A DNA stretch of 38,807 nt from Promethearchaeota archaeon (GTDB lineage Archaea > Asgardarchaeota > Lokiarchaeia > Sigynarchaeales > SOKP01). A program made the translations under genes and the position numbers. The stretch covers positions 1 through 38,807 of the forward strand of contig WJKD01000575.1 in NCBI GenBank assembly GCA_014729315.1, written 5' to 3'. Positions 34,726-38,807 of this stretch are shown here, piece by piece. Below the pieces are notes generated by a model. It did no database searches. It saw nothing but the letters and a program-made list of their open reading frames with translations, and was not told the DNA's origin. Every line of letters begins with the position of its first letter. The stretch's first letter is position 1.

Positions 34726-36108
34726 ATGAAAATGAACGAAAAAAATGAAATGAAACATTCTTCGACAATTCACTGGTCTTATGGCCTTGGAGGGTTCTTA
34801 ACTAATTTCATATTGGTAGCTATGGGTGTACGATTAATTTTCTATTACGAGAATGTCTTATTGCTGGACATTGTTTTGATTGGACTCGCCCTAACGATTT
34901 TAGGCTTCTGGAACATGGTAAACGATCCTCTAATGGGCTATTTATCAGATAAAGACTACGCATTCACCAAACGATGGGGTCGAAGATTTCCATGGTTTCT
35001 TGTATCTTCGATTCTATGTTGTCTTTTTTATTTTCTAATATTTGCTGTTCCATTCACAACTTCTCTTGGTATGTTTTTATGGCTCGTTATTACTTCTTGT
35101 ATATTCGAATTATTATACTCTACTTGGAACACTAATTATATCGCTCTTTTCCCCGAAAAATTTCGGTCGGAGAAGGAAAGAACTAAAGTTGCGGGAATTA
35201 ATACTATTACAGGTCAATTTGGAGTCGCTTTAGGTATTGTGCTTCCTCCCTTAATTATTATATCTGATCAAATTGATACCTATATTAAAGCAGCGATAAT
35301 TGTTGCGATTTTAAGCCTTATTGTTGCCATAATGATGATTCCCGGTATGCTAGAGAAGAAAAACCTCAGACCATCTTTACAAATTTCTAAGGATAAGAAC
35401 GGTCCTTCTTTTTTTGAAAGTTTAAAATATATCTTTAAACAGAAAAATTTGTCATTATATCTTTACGCTTACTTGGCTCATCAAGTTCTCACTTTTATGA
35501 TGCTTGCGTCTTTTCCATATTGGACGGTATATATCATTCAATCCAACGATCCCACAATAATCGAAATCATTTTAGCTGGGCTATTTTTAATCGGGGGATT
35601 ATTATCTGTTCCATTTTGGATTAAAATTGGTCGTAAATTAGGAAATAGGAAGGGTTTTATTTATGGAATGCTCTCAACTTCGTTATTTTTTATACCTCTA
35701 TTGTTTGTCTCAAATCCATTATTAACATCAATATCAATATTCTTACTAGGAATTGGCATAGGATCAATTTGGACACTTCTATATCCTGCTTTTTCAGACG
35801 TAGTTGACGAAAATATTTTATTGACAAATAAACGTCAAGAAGGAATTTATAATGGAATACGTATGCTCATCGGGCGTTTTGGAATGGTAATTAATGCTAT
35901 TGCTTTCGCTTTAGTTCATAGTTTTACTAACTATAGACCCAACGCAGCGAGTCAATCAGCTACAGCTTTATTAGGAATAAGAATATTGATGGCATTCATT
36001 CCAATGATGTTTTACCTTTCTGCGGGGATCTTAATGCTATTATTCTACGATCTAACTCCCGATAAAGTAGCTCGCAACCAAGCGTTATTAAAAGAAAGAG
36101 GATTGTGA
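34726..36108 (+). CDS. MFS (GPH-like) transporter 2
   Basis: 460 residues from the ATG at 34726 (another ATG two codons on; a GTG at 34696 gives ten extra residues with no membrane or start-site logic). About 12 helices. The signature GFWNMVNDPLMGYLSDKDYA followed by RWGRRFPWFL is typical of the glycoside-pentoside-hexuronide:cation group (N-D-P-x2-G-x2-SD ... GRRxP). The second half has IKIGRKLGNRKGF. It lies between carrier 1 and the deacylase (89-base gap), suggesting joint transcription. Possibly imports the deacylase's substrate, although a sugar is the usual GPH cargo. Confidence 0.85.
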   Translation: MKMNEKNEMKHSSTIHWSYGLGGFLTNFILVAMGVRLIFYYENVLLLDIVLIGLALTILGFWNMVNDPLMGYLSDKDYAFTKRWGRRFPWFLVSSILCCLFYFLIFAVPFTTSLGMFLWLVITSCIFELLYSTWNTNYIALFPEKFRSEKERTKVAGINTITGQFGVALGIVLPPLIIISDQIDTYIKAAIIVAILSLIVAIMMIPGMLEKKNLRPSLQISKDKNGPSFFESLKYIFKQKNLSLYLYAYLAHQVLTFMMLASFPYWTVYIIQSNDPTIIEIILAGLFLIGGLLSVPFWIKIGRKLGNRKGFIYGMLSTSLFFIPLLFVSNPLLTSISIFLLGIGIGSIWTLLYPAFSDVVDENILLTNKRQEGIYNGIRMLIGRFGMVINAIAFALVHSFTNYRPNAASQSATALLGIRILMAFIPMMFYLSAGILMLLFYDLTPDKVARNQALLKERGL

Positions 36109-36197
36109 GAGATAATATAATTTTGAATCAAAATCGCTTATTTCTATGATTATCTTAAAGTTTTTACTAAATCATAATTTAATGCAATTAATCCATT

Positions 36198-37787
36198 ATG
36201 AATACTATAATTAAAAACGGGACAATAATAGATGGTACCGGCTCTGAAAGATACAAGGCTGATCTTTTAATTTCTGATCATGTCATTAGTAAAATTGGAA
36301 GCAATCTTAATTTTTCAGAGATTGAGCTGGTGGACGCATCGGAAATGTTAGTGTCTCCAGGATTTATAGATATGCATTCACACGCAGATTTAAAAATTCT
36401 AGAGTTAAATAAAGCAGAAGCATACCTTAGACAAGGAGTTACTACAATAGTGGGCGGCATGTGCGGATTAGGTCTTGCTCCAGCAAACGATTTTGTTAGA
36501 AAATATTACACTACATTGGTAAAATCGATAATTGGTTCCTCAGAATTTACATTATTCGATACTCTAGACGAATTTATTCGAGAGATCGAAAAGAAAGGGA
36601 TATCTCCGAATCTTGCGCTCTTTATTCCCCATGGAAATGTAAGAATGTCAGTAATGGGTATGGATGACCGAGCTCCTTCAGTAAAGCAACTAGATGCTAT
36701 GAAGGACATGATAAGAGATGGCATGGAAGCAGGAGCTTTTGGAATGTCCACAGGACTTATCTACCCCCCAGGAAATTTATCTAAAACTGAAGAGCTAATA
36801 GAACTATCGAAAATTGTTTCTGAATATGATGGTATATACGATTCTCATATGCGAAACGAAGCTCTTGATGTTATTAAGATAGGTATGGGTGAATTAGTTA
36901 AGATTTCCAAAAACTCCAATGTTCAAGCACAAATCTCCCATTGGAAAACGGGTATTAATTCTATGTGGGATTTAACTAAGGATATGATAAATTATGCGAA
37001 AGAAGCTAGAAACGGTGGGCTGAAGATCTACGCTGATGTTTATCCTTACGAGGAAAGTTCTACAAGTTTGGTTGGAATTTTATTAGAATCTTGGGTCTAT
37101 AAAGACTTTAGAGGAAATTTATCCAAAGATAAAACAAGAAAAAGAATCCTAGAAGAGATAGTAAAAAATCTTTCGTCGGTCTACTTTTCTAAAGTATCAT
37201 CTGAAATTACTTCTGAAGATGTAGCAAAATTGATATTTGCCTATTTAAAACGAAAAATTCGAATTATTTCCGTTCTACATAACCATAATATAGAAGGCTT
37301 AAAACTTGGAAAAGCCTTGAAAATATTATATCCCAATGTTTCCTTTCCTGACGCTCTCTTAAATTTTATGAGAGATGAGGAGGGGTCTATAATGATTTCA
37401 ATTAAACAAATGCACGAAAGAAAAGGTATTTTACCTCTTTTAAAGCAAGATTTCGTCTGCATTGGTTCAGATGGATTTTTGGTTAAGGAACTCAATACCC
37501 ATCCTCGTTCTTACGGAACTTTTCCGAGGATTCTTTGTCGATATGTGCGTGAGAAAAAAATGTTCAGTTTTGAGGAGGCTATTCGCAAAATGACATCACT
37601 TCCTGCAAAAATATTGGGACTTAAAAGCCGAGGTAAAATCCAAGAAGGCTATTTTGCAGACCTGGTTATTTTTGACCCGAATTATATTGAAGACATGGCA
37701 ACTTACGCAAACGGTCGTCAATTTCCAAGAGGTATTAAGCATGTATTTGTCAATGGGAAAATAACTGTTAAAGATTCAAAACATTGA
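36198..37787 (+). CDS. N-acyl-D-amino-acid deacylase (amidohydrolase superfamily)
   Basis: 529 residues, the family's usual size. It removes the acyl group from N-acyl-D-amino acids in the cytosol, or acts on related D-amides or dipeptides. Family features: IIKNGTIIDGTGSERYKADL start, the metal motif GFIDMHSHADL (HxH), the cysteine ligand in GGMCGLG, SHMRNEA, QISHWKTG, and IGSDGFL with the catalytic Asp. The beta-sandwich end FADLVIFDPNYIEDMATY and GIKHVFVNGK closes the chain. It ends the transporter-transporter-deacylase run, consistent with uptake followed by hydrolysis. Confidence 0.88.
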   Translation: MNTIIKNGTIIDGTGSERYKADLLISDHVISKIGSNLNFSEIELVDASEMLVSPGFIDMHSHADLKILELNKAEAYLRQGVTTIVGGMCGLGLAPANDFVRKYYTTLVKSIIGSSEFTLFDTLDEFIREIEKKGISPNLALFIPHGNVRMSVMGMDDRAPSVKQLDAMKDMIRDGMEAGAFGMSTGLIYPPGNLSKTEELIELSKIVSEYDGIYDSHMRNEALDVIKIGMGELVKISKNSNVQAQISHWKTGINSMWDLTKDMINYAKEARNGGLKIYADVYPYEESSTSLVGILLESWVYKDFRGNLSKDKTRKRILEEIVKNLSSVYFSKVSSEITSEDVAKLIFAYLKRKIRIISVLHNHNIEGLKLGKALKILYPNVSFPDALLNFMRDEEGSIMISIKQMHERKGILPLLKQDFVCIGSDGFLVKELNTHPRSYGTFPRILCRYVREKKMFSFEEAIRKMTSLPAKILGLKSRGKIQEGYFADLVIFDPNYIEDMATYANGRQFPRGIKHVFVNGKITVKDSKH

Positions 37788-38023
37788 GATATCTTTAAGG
37801 GAAGAATTCTAAAAAAGAATTGATCAAAAAGTAACAAAAGCAAGTTGATGAAAAAAACAATAACAAAAGCAACAAAAGATTTTATATTATTAATTCTATT
37901 ATGAAAATATTATTAAATATCAAGGAAATTTTATTAAATATCTAAAATTCGTTTGATATTTATTTTATTTAAAAAATATTAAGTTTTCAGAACCAAATTT
38001 ACATGAATCAATCGTGATTGAAC
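37788..38023. promoter_or_regulatory. AT-rich upstream region of the TrmB-like gene with short repeats
   Basis: TAACAAAAGCAA occurs twice (37832-37843, 37861-37872), 29 bases apart, and ATTAAATATC twice more downstream (about 37912-37945). No gene is seen. The repeats may bind a regulator or be simple low-complexity sequence. Confidence 0.3.
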
Positions 38024-38807
38024 ATGAGTTTAAAAGAATTTACAAAGGAAATATTCACTAGATACGGATTAACTGAAGAAGAAATAAAAGTATATTTAAT
38101 TTACCTGCGCGTACCCAGAGCCACACTTTCAGAAGTCTACATGCATTTAGAAGGGGAAGACGAGGAAGAAGAAGTTGATTATGATAAAATAGTCGAAATT
38201 ACAGATAAGTTAGTGCAAAATGGATTTCTGAAGAAAATTGAGGGAATTGTTGATCGATACATACCCCTTGAACCTTTTTTTGAATTATTTACCAACGAAT
38301 CAGAATTATTTCGAAACGAAATTGCACAAATAAAAGATAATATTCTGGCGGATCAATCAAGCCGATTTGAAAAACTCGAAAGCATTCAAAACGAGAGCAT
38401 TGACAATGTATACAATCCAGTTGGTGCTCAAGTAAAGGCCTTCTTTGATGATAGCGACGCAAAAGATACGCAGAAAAAAGATATGATTGATAAAGCTACT
38501 AATCGATTTACAGAAACCTCTAAGACCTTAGAAAAACAACTTCATAATACCATTGAAGAAGATTATACTCGTTTACAAGATGATGTGAATCGAATTGATA
38601 AAGAATCTGCCAGCGTATGGGATAAAAATTCTCAGAAATTTACAGCAGATAACAATAATTTGAACCAAGAACTAACTTCATTTACAAAAACAGAAACCTC
38701 TAAACTCACGGACTTAGTAAAATCAGAAAACGATAAACTTATCGAACTAACAAAAACCCAAGTCGATGCTTCAAAAGCTCAAGAAGGCAATATTCACGGT
38801 ATTATTA
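38024..38807 (+). CDS. TrmB-like winged-helix protein with long coiled coil (3' end outside window)
   Basis: 261 codons are seen from the ATG, still open at the edge. Residues 1-85 form a TrmB-type HTH: FTRYGLTEEEIKVYLIYLRVPRATLSEVY, an acidic insertion (EGEDEEEEVDYD) in the middle of the fold, then ITDKLVQNGFLKKIEGIVDRYIPLEPF. After about residue 100 there is a long, hydrophilic helical stretch rich in Lys, Glu, Asp, Thr and Ser with heptad-like spacing (QKFTADNNNLNQELTSF, TKTETSKLTDLVKSENDK), a coiled coil. No sugar-binding TrmB domain is visible so far. Such HTH-plus-coiled-coil proteins could be DNA-bridging or chromatin-like rather than simple repressors; this is inference. Confidence 0.75.
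   Translation, partial: MSLKEFTKEIFTRYGLTEEEIKVYLIYLRVPRATLSEVYMHLEGEDEEEEVDYDKIVEITDKLVQNGFLKKIEGIVDRYIPLEPFFELFTNESELFRNEIAQIKDNILADQSSRFEKLESIQNESIDNVYNPVGAQVKAFFDDSDAKDTQKKDMIDKATNRFTETSKTLEKQLHNTIEEDYTRLQDDVNRIDKESASVWDKNSQKFTADNNNLNQELTSFTKTETSKLTDLVKSENDKLIELTKTQVDASKAQEGNIHGII

Overview
The window is AT-rich (roughly two thirds A+T), has short intergenic spacers, and carries a purely archaeal gene set: archaeal/eukaryal-type prolyl-tRNA synthetase, pyruvoyl-dependent arginine decarboxylase, a deoxyhypusine synthase homologue, a GH57 branching-type enzyme, TrmB-like and membrane-tethered winged-helix regulators, and TATA-like boxes close to start codons. Several genes also use Shine-Dalgarno-like GGAG motifs and TTG starts. 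Together with a eukaryotic-like minimal kinase, an RMD1/DUF155-like membrane protein, gingipain-type and NosD-type surface proteins, and many enzymes for peptide, amino-acid and acyl-CoA use, this best fits an Asgard (Promethearchaeota, Lokiarchaeia-like) archaeon. The lineage is an inference from content; there is no rRNA gene here to settle it, and I saw no tRNA gene.

Layout. 1-762 (-) is the N-terminal part of a secreted beta-helix (NosD-like) repeat protein. 1378-4215 is a large C25 (gingipain-like) surface peptidase with two Ig-like domains. 4512-5102 (-) is a tiny protein kinase with a damaged 5' end. 5382-6860 is proS. 6861-8225 is gene-poor: it holds a decayed DUF1761 membrane-protein gene and a 57-residue zinc ribbon probably started by ATT. 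Then come an MBL-fold hydrolase, an APC amino-acid permease (-), a DUF998-like membrane protein, and a divergent TetR (-) / ParB-like (+) pair separated by two clean inverted repeats. 13579-16915 is an acyl-CoA module (AMP-forming ligase and two tandem enoyl-CoA hydratase paralogues). A glutamate-dehydrogenase-family enzyme (-) and a D-cysteine desulfhydrase/ACC-deaminase-like PLP enzyme with a cysteine-rich tail follow.

19798-21434 holds two adjacent copies of an unrecognised seven-helix membrane protein; a third copy lies at 32293-33024. A deoxyhypusine synthase homologue (-) is divergent from the arginine decarboxylase, a polyamine-linked pair, but the synthase has arginine where the catalytic lysine should be. 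Then follow an RMD1-like protein, the GH57 enzyme (-), a YfcE-type phosphoesterase (-), an M24 peptidase-like protein, an S28/S37-like serine peptidase and a nitroreductase (-). 30105-32115 (-) is a two-gene set: a small membrane-anchored ectodomain protein and a membrane-tethered winged-helix regulator whose ectodomain looks related to it. 33275-37787 holds two GPH/MFS-type transporters and an N-acyl-D-amino-acid deacylase, probably an uptake-and-hydrolysis operon. The window ends inside a TrmB-like HTH protein with a long coiled coil.

Taken together the genes describe a protein- and amino-acid-degrading heterotroph: surface and cytosolic peptidases, D-aminoacylase, amino-acid permease, amino-acid dehydrogenase and deaminase, and CoA ligation plus hydratase steps. 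The least explained items are the three-copy 7TM family, the paired ectodomain/regulator system, the arginine-substituted deoxyhypusine synthase, and a GC-rich Ig domain inside an AT-rich peptidase gene.
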